From Paramagnetospirillum magneticum AMB-1 (GTDB lineage: Bacteria > Pseudomonadota > Alphaproteobacteria > Rhodospirillales > Magnetospirillaceae): 64,000 bases of DNA. The notes below the pieces were generated by a model that was not told the DNA's origin, did no database searches, and was given only the letters and a program-made list of their open reading frames with translations. The stretch lies in contig NC_007626.1 of assembly GCF_000009985.1 (NCBI RefSeq), positions 2,292,104 through 2,356,103 of the forward strand, written 5' to 3'. This document shows positions 6,591 through 14,098 of the stretch, one piece after another (the stretch's first letter is position 1; each line of letters begins with the position of its first letter). A program made the position numbers and the translations under genes.

Positions 6591-6630
6591 CCGCTGCGGA
6601 AGTAGCGCATATATTTTGGGAGAGTGAAAA

Positions 6631-6735
6631 ATGAAACAAGGAACTTTAGTGGAATATGGATTTGATGGAAAGCGAGTGGATATTAACGCGCTTGCGCTAT
6701 ATGCAATTTTTCTTACCGTCAATTATTCAAAGTAG
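6631..6735 (+). CDS. Conserved 34-residue protein immediately upstream of rep, copy B
   Basis: It starts ATGAAACAAGG after GGGAGAG and stops with TAG at 6733-6735, nine bases before the rep ATG. Its length equals that of the copy at 1381-1485, and VE.GFDGK and LALYA are shared with it. The C-terminal 9 residues are not conserved. No function is recognised. Confidence 0.7.
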   Translation: MKQGTLVEYGFDGKRVDINALALYAIFLTVNYSK

Positions 6736-6744
6736 GCTGCCGCA

Positions 6745-7632
6745 ATGGGCGAGAAAGTCACTTTAGATAAAATTGCCGACAAATCTGTATTTGAGCAGAA
6801 ATACAGATACAAGAATAAAATCGGCGATCACGCCGAAGGTAAAATACGACAAAGGAAGTATGTTGTTGAAAGTTTGTGCCGAGACTTTTCTGACAAAAAG
6901 GCTACCGCGCTTGCTTTGCGAATTATGAATTGCTCCGCAAGCCAAAAATGCAATCAGCCATTCTGTCCGATGTGCCGACATAAGAAACAAGAATTATTTG
7001 CAAAATATGTGATTGATAAGTTTGGAAGTGTAAGCGCAGACAAGTTGCGACTGCTTACGATATTGCATTCTGTCCATTACAATCCATTGGATATAAACAG
7101 CGATCTTATTAAAAAGCTGCGGAAGGATATGGACAATTTGTTTGACAAGATACAGCTTTATGCTGATGACAATATACGATTTATTGGGGCATTTGAGATT
7201 GATGCAATCGCAGGAGATGAAGAATTATCGGATAGAAAGGTAAATACGCTATCGGCGCTCGGATACGACAAGAATGCTAAATCTGCATGTTTTCTCCTTC
7301 ATTTTCATGCAGTTATGTATCTTCCGTCGTTTCAAAATCCAAAATACGACATAGAGCGCGAAATACGAAAATACTACAATGGCAGCCATCAAGTAGACTT
7401 TACGGACCTTCATAAAGACAAAACGCACGATGAAAATTTACATAATATGGCAACCTACATGCTTAAGTTCAGGTTGCAGCATTCAAAGAGTGTCGCAAGC
7501 GATGATGACGAAAAACAATTCACTCGCACTCAGTATTCGTCTCTCTATAGCTATTCAATAGCCAAGTCAGTAGTTATGGCCGTTGATAGATGCGGAGGAT
7601 TTCAGGGATTAATAACAAGGAGATTGAAATAA
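6745..7632 (+). CDS. rep: Rolling-circle replication initiator (HUH Rep, Rep_1-like), copy B
   Basis: The 295-residue homologue of 1487-2365 carries CNQPFCPMCRH (C69, C74, C77), the HUH motif in LLHFHAV (H186, H188) and YMLK (Y238, K241). GAFEI.A, SVHY and KFRLQHS are also shared. Codon use is strikingly AT-rich compared with copy A and with the rest of the window, so this segment has a different history. It should nick an origin to start rolling-circle replication of the excised circle, or possibly mobilise it. Confidence 0.8.
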   Translation: MGEKVTLDKIADKSVFEQKYRYKNKIGDHAEGKIRQRKYVVESLCRDFSDKKATALALRIMNCSASQKCNQPFCPMCRHKKQELFAKYVIDKFGSVSADKLRLLTILHSVHYNPLDINSDLIKKLRKDMDNLFDKIQLYADDNIRFIGAFEIDAIAGDEELSDRKVNTLSALGYDKNAKSACFLLHFHAVMYLPSFQNPKYDIEREIRKYYNGSHQVDFTDLHKDKTHDENLHNMATYMLKFRLQHSKSVASDDDEKQFTRTQYSSLYSYSIAKSVVMAVDRCGGFQGLITRRLK

Positions 7633-7849
7633 CCAAGCTGTGCTTGGATATTGAATTTGAAATTACGATTTGAGTGGAAGAGAGAGTTGAGGATTTTGGG
7701 GTTTTGGATATTGATGTGGAATTGAACAGAGTGTAGATATTGGTAAAGTAAGGTATTATATAATACAAACTGTAGGAAATATTATTTCCAAGCAAGCCCC
7801 AAAAAGTCCAGCAGTTTAGCCAGTTTTAAGGGGGTTGTTTTGGAATTTA
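7633..7849. other. AT-rich gap with three hairpins between convergent genes of element B
   Basis: CCAAGC-TGT-GCTTGG at 7633-7647 immediately follows the rep stop. GTATTATATAATAC (7751-7764) is a perfect palindrome and GGAAATATTATTTCC follows shortly after. The plus strand is purine-rich over about 100 bp. No ORF is supported. Single-strand origin or termination functions are possible but unproven. Confidence 0.45.
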
Positions 7850-8113
7850 TTATTGTTGTTTAGTAACATTTGCTGCATCTGTATTTGCCAAAGACAGATT
7901 TTTAACGGCCGCCGACCTTGCCTTTATTATCTCAGCCTTTATCTGCCCCAATTCAAGTTTCGCCCGTTCCAGCTCCACCTGTTCCCGTTCCAGCGTCGCG
8001 TCGCTGTAAATCATTGCCATCAATTGCCGTCTCTCGTCGCTTATCGTCTCGCCCCTGCGTTCCTTTTTCCGCACCAGCCAAGCGTCAGCGTCAATTATCT
8101 CTCGTGCCTTCAT
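7850..8113 (-). CDS. Conserved 87-residue coiled-coil element protein, copy B
   Basis: It is the homologue of 2574-2807: MKAREIIDADAWLVRKKERRG, then TISDERRQLMAMIYSDA, then a long helix with ELERAKLELGQIK heptads, and an Asn/Ala-rich tail not present in copy A. Function is unknown. CATAAATAG closely precedes the start, as in copy A. Confidence 0.7.
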   Translation of the reverse strand: MKAREIIDADAWLVRKKERRGETISDERRQLMAMIYSDATLEREQVELERAKLELGQIKAEIIKARSAAVKNLSLANTDAANVTKQQ

Positions 8114-8118
8114 GCCAC

Positions 8119-8126
8119 TATTTATG
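8119..8126 (-). promoter_or_regulatory. CATAAATA box just upstream of the coiled-coil gene, copy B
   Basis: TGCATAAATAG.GGCATGAA on the minus strand is conserved with element A at 2813-2820. Its position, 5 bp from the ATG, suits a -10 box of a leaderless transcript or an operator. Confidence 0.5.
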
Positions 8127-8196
8127 CAGCGTGATCACCGATCTTTCCAAAATTCTGACCTGGTTGTCGCCGCAATCCGCCCCGATCTGTCCCGCC

Positions 8197-8215
8197 AACA
8201 TACAGCAAGTATGTT
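8197..8215. repeat. Third AACATAC...GTATGTT palindrome of element B
   Basis: AACATAC and GTATGTT flank AGCAA directly after the integrase stop codon (minus strand). It is nearly the palindrome found at 6173-6191, placed 2 kb away on the other side of rep. It may be a regulator site, or a hairpin ending the integrase transcript. Confidence 0.5.
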
Positions 8216-8227
8216 CGTCGCCCGTTT

Positions 8228-9445
8228 TCAAATCAGCTTGTCCGCCGCCAGCGTCGTGCTTACATGCCCATAATGCTGTTCAATCATCAGCACGCTCGTT
8301 CCCATGTTCCGCGCCAGCAAGTAAACGTCCGTCCCACCGTACAGCAGCCTAAACGTCGCGTAGGTGTGTCTCAGGCTATAAAGCGTTCTCGCGTTGCCGT
8401 GCCTGTCCGTGTCCAAGTTGGCCGCCGCCATCAAATTTTTGAACCCCACCTCAAACGTGTGTATGTCCTTGCCGTTGCTATTCGTAAATAGCCCGTTTCC
8501 CTTTGCCCGCGCCTCGTCCAAGTCCTTCCAACCATAATGCGCCAGCAGCTTCTTCAACGTGTTCTTCGCCGCCCGTGTCCCAATCACCGCCCGCTTGCCC
8601 GTCTTGCCATCCACCCAAAGCCGCAGCGTCTCCGTCTGCTTGCCGTTGCCCGTGTGTATCAGTTCAACGTCCCGCCAAGTCAGTCCACGCGCCTCGCCAA
8701 CCCGCATTCCCGTCCCAACCAGCAGCCGCACGTAAAGTTCCAAAAGTTGCCTGTCCCGTTTCACACGTGGATGCTCCGCAGATCGCGTGCGCTGCCGCGC
8801 CGTCCATATCAGCAGCCTGTATTCCTTCACGTCAAAAGCGCCGCGCCTATTTGTCTTTGCCCGCTTCGCCTTCATAAACGCCAACTGCTTCAAGCTGCCC
8901 TGTTCCAGCCCGTGCTTCAAAATCTGCCGCAACATGCTCTGTTCCATCACCAGCGTTTTCGCCGATGGTGTTGTCGCCGCTGTTGCTACCTTCCTGTCCG
9001 CACCGTAGCCCTTCGTCCAATAGTCCAGCCGCCAGTCGTCGTAATCGTTAAAGTCCGCCGTCGTTATGCTGTTGATCGGTTTTTTGCCGAAAAATGGGAG
9101 CAAGTAGCGTTTTAACGTGCCCTGAACCAGCACCAACCGTCCCTTACTCAAGCGTCCTTCCTGCGTCTCCCGCTGTGCCTTGCGCACGTAATCGTCAGCA
9201 AGTTGTTTGAATGTTTGATCTTTTAAGGGGTGATTGTTGCGTTGCTTGTACCGCAGCTCCTCGTACAGCTCCTCCGCCGTCCGTTTCGCCTCCGCCAAGT
9301 CCGTCGTTTTCGTGCTGCGCCGCACCAGCGTGCGTTCCGTGCCCAGCCTAAACCGCGCCTGCCAAATGCCGTGTTTGTCGCTCGCCAGCGTGTACAGCAC
9401 AATCCGACCGCCACGCAGTTCAATTTCACGCTGTCCAACGTCCAT
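8228..9445 (-). CDS. int: Tyrosine-type site-specific integrase, copy B
   Basis: The 405-residue protein aligns without visible gaps to the element A integrase. Catalytic residues are R248 (GTGMRVGEARGL), R359 (YSLRHTYATF) and Y392 (MIEQHYGH), with the same Tyr at the HxxR position and MGT in place of LGH. Differences are scattered (for example YTLASDKHG for YTRADDRHG), consistent with long separate evolution under constraint. Both enzymes presumably recognise the same rpsD-derived core, so they could cross-act. Confidence 0.93.
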   Translation of the reverse strand: MDVGQREIELRGGRIVLYTLASDKHGIWQARFRLGTERTLVRRSTKTTDLAEAKRTAEELYEELRYKQRNNHPLKDQTFKQLADDYVRKAQRETQEGRLSKGRLVLVQGTLKRYLLPFFGKKPINSITTADFNDYDDWRLDYWTKGYGADRKVATAATTPSAKTLVMEQSMLRQILKHGLEQGSLKQLAFMKAKRAKTNRRGAFDVKEYRLLIWTARQRTRSAEHPRVKRDRQLLELYVRLLVGTGMRVGEARGLTWRDVELIHTGNGKQTETLRLWVDGKTGKRAVIGTRAAKNTLKKLLAHYGWKDLDEARAKGNGLFTNSNGKDIHTFEVGFKNLMAAANLDTDRHGNARTLYSLRHTYATFRLLYGGTDVYLLARNMGTSVLMIEQHYGHVSTTLAADKLI

Positions 9446-9462
9446 AGCTGCACCTTCAAAAG

Positions 9463-9492
9463 TGCCTGTTAGCTACGTGTTAGTATAGCGTC
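9463..9492 (-). promoter_or_regulatory. Conserved 30-bp block upstream of the integrase, copy B
   Basis: It matches 4623-4652 at 27 of 30 positions. TATACT on the minus strand (9482-9487) is the candidate -10. It is followed by the receiver gene 20 bp away. Confidence 0.5.
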
Positions 9493-9511
9493 TTGTAATC
9501 TAAAGAATGAC

Positions 9512-9973
9512 CTATATATCTTTGGAATTAATCGCAGCAATCTGCCTACGCTCTTCGTAGTCAGTCTTTAGCTGTATAAGTTCCGCTTCAAAATCGTCAA
9601 GTGTCGTTTCTTTGTGCAAGTATATGTCAGCTTTTTTTGCGTGGCATAAAAACAAGTCGCGTGGGCAATCTGTCTTGCACTGCAAGCTTGTCAAAATCGC
9701 CACGTATGTGTCCGCAATTTCACCCGTGTTGCGTATAATCTCAAGCGTTTCACAACCTGAAATGACCGGCATATTTACGTCCAGTATTACAATGTGATAC
9801 GCGCGATCTGTCAGCGCAGCTTGTTTCAGCTTATCAATACCCGTATAGCCGTCCGTCACGTGCTCAATGCTACAGCCAATCCTGTCCGCCTGTAGCGTCA
9901 GCTTCGTCAACGTCGCTTCCGCAACGCTGTCGTCAATAATCAGTATCCTCGCATTCTGCGCGTGTTGCGTCAT
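9512..9973 (-). CDS. Stand-alone response-regulator receiver protein (CheY-like), element B
   Basis: The 153-residue receiver has D14-D15 in ILIIDDS, phospho-acceptor D65 in VILDVNMP, T95-S96 in AILTS, and K121 in YLHKE, all canonical. The C-terminal 25 residues form a charged helix. There is no output domain. It occupies the same slot as the receiver of element A but the two are only distantly similar, closer in motif than in sequence, so this slot may have been filled by different receivers. A role in sensing host signalling state before excision or replication is inference. Confidence 0.8.
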   Translation of the reverse strand: MTQHAQNARILIIDDSVAEATLTKLTLQADRIGCSIEHVTDGYTGIDKLKQAALTDRAYHIVILDVNMPVISGCETLEIIRNTGEIADTYVAILTSLQCKTDCPRDLFLCHAKKADIYLHKETTLDDFEAELIQLKTDYEERRQIAAINSKDI

Positions 9974-9987
9974 CTCGCCCGCCCAAC

Positions 9988-10022
9988 AAAAAAGCTGCCC
10001 AACACCATGTGCCAGACAGCTT
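9988..10022 (-). terminator. Intrinsic terminator downstream of rpsD supplied by element B
   Basis: On the minus strand a 14-bp stem (four G-U pairs, loop ATG) is followed by TTTTTT. It starts 50 nt after the rpsD stop codon and replaces the native rpsD terminator, now at 120-156. It corresponds to 5092-5126 of element A. Confidence 0.85.
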
Positions 10023-10041
10023 CTTCATCACGTCCCAAACC

Positions 10042-10084
10042 CTGCGTTACCGCAGAATTTGGTAATGCGTGTTAGCGCGAATAG
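10042..10084. repeat. rpsD-proximal attachment site (43 bp)
   Basis: It is identical to 5145-5187. The core 10072-10084 is the 3' end of the intact rpsD gene; the 30 bp at 10042-10071 are the element right end with the palindrome CTGCGTTACCGCAG. Confidence 0.85.
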
Positions 10085-10689
10085 AATTCGACGACCAGGT
10101 TCGGTTCCATCTGAACGGCGTAGGGGACATCGCCCAGCTTGGGAATGCGGACGAACTTGCCCTTCATTTCCTTGTGGTCGACTTCCATGTAGTCGGGAAC
10201 GTCGCGCTCGCCCGACTGGGCGGCCTCGAGGATCAGGGCCATGTCCTTGGACTTGGTCTTCACCGAGATCACGTCGCCTTCGTTGACGCGATAGGACGGA
10301 ATGTTGACGCGCTTGCCGTTCACCAGGATGTGGCAGTGGTTAACCAGCTGGCGGGCGGCGAAGGGGGTGGGAGCGAACTTCAGGCGATAGACCACCGCGT
10401 CCAGGCGGCACTCCAGCAGGCCGATCAGGTTCTCGGAGGTGTCGCCACGACGGCGCACGGCCTCGTCATACAGACGGCGGAACTGCTTCTCGCTGATGTT
10501 GCCGTAGTAGCCCTTGAGCTTCTGCTTGGCCATCAGCTGGGTGCCGAAATCGGACGGCTTCTTGCGGCGCTGGCCGTGCTGGCCGGGAGGGTTCTCCTTG
10601 CCGCGGTTCAGCGGGGACTTGGAGCGGCCCCAGAGGTTGGCGCCCAGGCGGCGGTTGATCTTGTACTTGGCTTCAATACGCTTGCTCAT
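10072..10689 (-). CDS. rpsD: 30S ribosomal protein S4
   Basis: The 205-residue protein has the normal length of S4. It begins MSKRIEAKYKINRRLGANLWG, a typical alphaproteobacterial S4 start. The central S4 RNA-binding domain (about 93-155) has LDAVVYRLKF and VNHCHILVNGKRVNIPSYRV. S4 binds 16S rRNA early in small-subunit assembly. The C-terminus (VVEFYSR) and stop are formed by the att core, so the protein is unchanged by integration. AGAAGGAAG precedes the start. Transcription should come from the promoter at 10820-10847. Confidence 0.98.
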   Translation of the reverse strand: MSKRIEAKYKINRRLGANLWGRSKSPLNRGKENPPGQHGQRRKKPSDFGTQLMAKQKLKGYYGNISEKQFRRLYDEAVRRRGDTSENLIGLLECRLDAVVYRLKFAPTPFAARQLVNHCHILVNGKRVNIPSYRVNEGDVISVKTKSKDMALILEAAQSGERDVPDYMEVDHKEMKGKFVRIPKLGDVPYAVQMEPNLVVEFYSR

Positions 10690-10819
10690 GGTCTTCCTTC
10701 TGGCTGAATTGATCAGCCTATTCGGTTTGTCCCGATAGTCCTGATCCGCCCTGGCGGGCGGGGAGGGGTGGGCGCGCCAAACGGCCGGCCACCCGCTTTC
10801 TCGGGAGGAGAAGGGGCGA

Positions 10820-10847
10820 AATATACGGATCAGGCCGGCTGTGTCAA
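10820..10847 (-). promoter_or_regulatory. Sigma-70-type promoter of rpsD with a long structured leader
   Basis: On the minus strand TTGACA (10842-10847) and TATATT (10820-10825) are 16 bp apart. The predicted leader of about 120 nt contains the stems CCGCCC-GCCA-GGGCGG and GGCTGA-TCAAT-TCAGCC, the latter just upstream of the ribosome-binding site. Confidence 0.75.
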
Positions 10848-10852
10848 CAGAT

Positions 10853-11620
10853 TCAAGCCTTCCCCTCTCCCTTCTGGTGGCGATAGGTCACCAGTTCGTG
10901 GACGATGCCGTGCAGGGTCTGGATTTCCTGGCCGGTGAGGTTGGCGCGCTGGAACATGTTGCGGATGTTTCTGACCATCACCGGGCGCTTGTCGGGGACG
11001 CGGAGGAAGCCGCAGGCATCCAGTTCGCGCTCCAGATGCTCGAAGAAGAAAATCAGCTTCTCCTTGGTGGCCGGGCCTTCTGCTCCCTTGGTCATGGGCG
11101 GCAGGGTCTCGGCGGCTTCGCACTGGTGCCATTCGTAGGAGACCAGCAGCACCGCCTGGGCCAGGTTCAGCGAGCAGTATTCGGGATTGAGCGGCACGGT
11201 CAGCACGGTGTCGGCCACCGCCACGTCGTCGTTCTCCAGCCCGGTGCGCTCGGGGCCGAACAGCACGCCGAAGGTCTGGCCCTCGGCATGGGCGGCGCGC
11301 ATATGGGCGGCGGCCTCGCGGGGGGTATCCACCGGCTTGGTCATGTAGCGGTCGCGGCCCGTGGTGGCCCAGACCCGGTTGAGGTCGGCCACGGCGTCCT
11401 TGGTCTGCTCGAAGACCTTGGCCGACAGCAGGAGGCGATCGGCGCCCGAGGCGGCGGCGATGGCCTTTTCGCTCAGCCAGCCTTCCCGCGGCGCCACGAT
11501 GCGCATGTCGGTCAGGCCGCAATTGAGCATGGCCCGGGCCGCGGTCCCGATATTCTCGGACAGTTGCGGCCGGACCAGGATGATGGCGGGACCTGGGCGG
11601 GATGTGGCGGAGACTGTCAT
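10853..11620 (-). CDS. trmJ: tRNA (cytidine/uridine-2'-O-)-methyltransferase, TrmJ type (SPOUT/TrmH family)
   Basis: The protein has the trefoil-knot SPOUT signature: IILVRPQLSENIGTAARAM near the N-terminus, VLFGPERTGLEND in the middle and NPEYCSLNLAQAVLLVSYE at motif 3. TrmJ methylates the ribose at position 32 of tRNAs using SAM. The C-terminal helical extension (about 175-255), with FFEHLERELDACGFL and NMFQRANLTGQEI, is typical of TrmJ rather than plain TrmH. ATG 11620 is chosen; an in-frame start at 11659 would add 13 residues. It lies upstream of rpsD, which has its own promoter. Confidence 0.88.
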   Translation of the reverse strand: MTVSATSRPGPAIILVRPQLSENIGTAARAMLNCGLTDMRIVAPREGWLSEKAIAAASGADRLLLSAKVFEQTKDAVADLNRVWATTGRDRYMTKPVDTPREAAAHMRAAHAEGQTFGVLFGPERTGLENDDVAVADTVLTVPLNPEYCSLNLAQAVLLVSYEWHQCEAAETLPPMTKGAEGPATKEKLIFFFEHLERELDACGFLRVPDKRPVMVRNIRNMFQRANLTGQEIQTLHGIVHELVTYRHQKGEGKA

Positions 11621-11744
11621 GATGACTGCGAACCCTTTATGTGAACCGTTCGCGGGCATCCAGCCGCCATTGAGGCGGCGGCCAAGCGAGCGGATGCGAG
11701 CGCCCGGCGAGGGCGCATACGGCGAGCCCGAAGGCTCGCCGGTC

Positions 11745-13385
11745 CTATTCGTCTTTGAACCGAAACAGCATGAAAGTGATGGAATCCTGCAGGGCTTCCA
11801 GCGAGGCTTCCAGCACGTTGGTGTGCACGCCCACCGTGGTCCAGCGATGACCCTTGTCGTCCTCGCTTTCGATGGTGACGCGGGTCTTGGCGGCGGTGCC
11901 CACGGTGCTTTCGGTGATGCGCACCCGGTAGTCCTTGAGCTCCAGCGCGGTCAGGGCCGGATAGACCCGGGTCAGAACCTTGCGCAGCGCCACGTCGAAG
12001 GCGTGGACCGGGCCGGTGCCTTCGCCCACTTCCATGTATTCGGTGCCGCCGACCTCGACCTTGACGGTGGCTTCCGACAGGGTGATCCACTCGCCATGGG
12101 CATTGCGGCGACGCTCGTCGATGACGCGGTAACGCTCCAGGGCGAAGTATTCCGGCACCTCGCCCAGCGCCCGGCGCACCAGCAGTTCGAAGCTGGCGGC
12201 GGCCTGGTCGTAGGCGTAGCCCTCATGCTCCAGGCGCTTGACCAGATCCACCAGGTCGGTGGCCTCGCGGGCGTCGAAGGTGACCTGCATCTGGTCGACC
12301 ACCCGCACCAGGCTTTCGCGCTTGACCGAGTCCAGGTCGATGCCGATCTCGGTCAGGCGCGCCACCAGATTGGAGCGCCCGGCCTGATCGGACATGACGA
12401 TGTGGCGCATGTTGCCCACCGAGGCCGGGTCCACGTGCTCGTAGCACTTGGGGTCCTTGGCCACGGCCGAGACATGCAGGCCGCCCTTGTGGGCGAAGGC
12501 CGACTTGCCCACATAGGGCTGGCCGCGATTGGGGGTGCGGTCCAGCACTTCGTCCAGGGCCCGCGATACCGAGACCAGATTCTTCAGGTCTTCCGGGGCG
12601 ATGCCGGTATCAAAGCCCATCTTCAGCATCAGGGCTGGGATGATGGAGATCAGGTTGGCGTTGCCGCAGCGCTCTCCCAGCCCGTTCAGGGTGCCCTGAA
12701 TCTGGCGCACGCCGGCTTCGACGGCCGCCAGGGAATTGGCCACGGCCGTGTCTGAATCGTTGTGACAGTGCACGCCCAGGTGAGAGCCGGGGATGCCGCC
12801 TTTGATCACTTCGCCGACGATGCGGCGCATCTCGTGGGGCAGAGTGCCGCCATTGGTGTCGCACAGCACCACCCAGCGGGCGCCCGCGTCATAAGCGGCC
12901 TTGGCCGCCGCCAGGGCATAGGCCGGATTGGCCTTGTAGCCGTCGAAGAAATGTTCGGCGTCGAACATCACTTCCTCGACCTTGGTCCGGGCATGCTGCA
13001 CCGAATCGGCGACCATGCGCAGGTTCTCGTCCAGTTCGATGCCGAGCGCCACGGTGACCTGGAAGTCCCAGCTCTTGCCCACCATGGTGGCGACGCGGGC
13101 CGGGGTGACCAGCAGGGCGTTCAGCCCGGGATCGTTGTCGGCCGAGCGGCCGGCGCGCCGCGTCATGCCGAAGGCGGTCAGGCGCGAGCGCTTGAAGGCC
13201 GGCGGATCGGCGAAGAAGGCGTCGTCGGTGGGATTGGCACCGGGCCAGCCACCCTCGACGTAATCGATGCCGATTCGGTCAAGCTCGCGCGCGATCCGCA
13301 CCTTGTCGGCGGCGGAAAAGTCCACTCCCTGGGTCTGCGCACCATCGCGCAGGGTGGTGTCGTAGAGATAAACGCGCTCGGCCAT
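11745..13385 (-). CDS. cimA: (R)-citramalate synthase
   Basis: The 546-residue enzyme of the DRE-TIM metallolyase family opens with VYLYDTTLRDGAQTQGVDFS, the metal-binding D-T-TLRDG motif. It contains GVHCHNDSDTAVANSLAAVEAG and HKGGLHVSAV, and ends with a LeuA-type regulatory dimer domain (about 400-546). The TLRDGAQTQG form and the spacing are typical of citramalate synthase rather than isopropylmalate synthase. It condenses acetyl-CoA and pyruvate to citramalate, the entry to threonine-independent isoleucine synthesis, and the C-terminal domain usually binds isoleucine. It appears monocistronic. Confidence 0.9.
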   Translation of the reverse strand: MAERVYLYDTTLRDGAQTQGVDFSAADKVRIARELDRIGIDYVEGGWPGANPTDDAFFADPPAFKRSRLTAFGMTRRAGRSADNDPGLNALLVTPARVATMVGKSWDFQVTVALGIELDENLRMVADSVQHARTKVEEVMFDAEHFFDGYKANPAYALAAAKAAYDAGARWVVLCDTNGGTLPHEMRRIVGEVIKGGIPGSHLGVHCHNDSDTAVANSLAAVEAGVRQIQGTLNGLGERCGNANLISIIPALMLKMGFDTGIAPEDLKNLVSVSRALDEVLDRTPNRGQPYVGKSAFAHKGGLHVSAVAKDPKCYEHVDPASVGNMRHIVMSDQAGRSNLVARLTEIGIDLDSVKRESLVRVVDQMQVTFDAREATDLVDLVKRLEHEGYAYDQAAASFELLVRRALGEVPEYFALERYRVIDERRRNAHGEWITLSEATVKVEVGGTEYMEVGEGTGPVHAFDVALRKVLTRVYPALTALELKDYRVRITESTVGTAAKTRVTIESEDDKGHRWTTVGVHTNVLEASLEALQDSITFMLFRFKDE

Positions 13386-13565
13386 GACGATCTCGATCCG
13401 CCCGGAAAACGTTGGGAAAGAGGGGAAAGATGCCCCATCCGGGGGGTATTGGGCAAGGCCTTAGCTCATTTGGCGGTCAATGGCTGTGTGAGCAATATCA
13501 CGGTAATTGCCACCCAGTCTGTGATTAGTGTGACGGGTCAAGAACAGTTTTCGTGGGCCAATGAT

Positions 13566-13970
13566 ATGAGAAGGCTCTTCATAATTCGTGCAGTGATCGC
13601 GACCTTCTGTGTGAATGTCTTCACATTCGGCTTTTTCATGATGGATGCACTGGGAAAGAACTATCGCAGCCCTGAACAGGTTGGCGTGGCGTCCTCGCGC
13701 GGCTTGCCGGACCTTGAAAATGCCAGCCGTGACAGCGGTAGCATTGCCTTTGCCGAATATTCCGCCGCCCATCCCAGCCTGCCCAAGGGCTCCCTGGTCG
13801 AGGTCTGGCGGCCGGAAGACCGCCGCTCCGTGGTGGTTCGAATTGATGACAAGGGACCCGGAGACGGGCGAATCTTGGCTCTGTCCGACCCAGCCGCACG
13901 GCGCCTCGGGTTGGTTGGAGAGACGACAGCCGTCGTGGCCCTGCGGGTGGTCGGCCGTGAAAATAAGTAA
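13566..13970 (+). CDS. RlpA-like double-psi beta-barrel protein with membrane anchor
   Basis: The 134-residue protein has an N-terminal hydrophobic helix (about 5-25, LFIIRAVIATFCVNVFTFGFF) and a compact C-terminal domain with FAEYSAAHPSLPKGSLVEVWR, VVVRIDDKGPGDGRI and LSDPAARRLGL. This follows the RlpA-like barrel pattern but lacks the usual ASWYG start. ATG 13566 was chosen because the longer frame upstream is a shadow of cimA. It may act in the periplasm on peptidoglycan or be a non-catalytic relative. The next gene is a canonical RlpA, suggesting an old tandem duplication. Confidence 0.65.
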   Translation: MRRLFIIRAVIATFCVNVFTFGFFMMDALGKNYRSPEQVGVASSRGLPDLENASRDSGSIAFAEYSAAHPSLPKGSLVEVWRPEDRRSVVVRIDDKGPGDGRILALSDPAARRLGLVGETTAVVALRVVGRENK

Positions 13971-14098
13971 AAACGCGTATGTTGATATTTATTTGTATTT
14001 ACAAATTGTTCGCAACTGTGTAGCAATTCACAGTTCGTTAGGAACGCTCCGGGCAGAATGCTCCGCAATTGATGCAGGCAAGATGCAGGACTGAAACG

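Larger units (their letters stand above)
5175..10084. mobile_element. Integrative element B, about 4.9 kb, rpsD-proximal tandem copy
   Basis: It is bounded by the att cores at 5175 and 10072. Gene order equals element A except that the degenerate receiver between the coiled-coil gene and integrase is missing and the gap before the 90-residue gene is larger. The integrases are very similar, whereas the rep region (6540-7860) is AT-rich and much diverged, so this looks like a mosaic of related elements rather than a recent duplication. Recombination between neighbouring cores could release either element alone, or between the outer cores both together. Confidence 0.85.

Noticed and set aside
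180..10084. CRISPR array or tRNA att site as explanation for the direct repeats
   Set aside because: Only three copies about 5 kb apart, and the core is the 3' end of rpsD; no tRNA structure is present.
180..10084. Prophage interpretation of the tandem elements
   Set aside because: No capsid, terminase, portal, tail or filamentous coat genes; the size is too small for an autonomous tailed phage. A satellite lifestyle remains possible.
10770..10795. GGCGCGCC and GGCCGGCC (rare-cutter-like octamers) in the rpsD leader
   Set aside because: Chance in GC-rich DNA; not evidence of engineering.
12762..13565. N-terminal two thirds of a 402-codon frame ending at 13970
   Set aside because: It is the antisense of cimA; only the part from ATG 13566 is protein-like.
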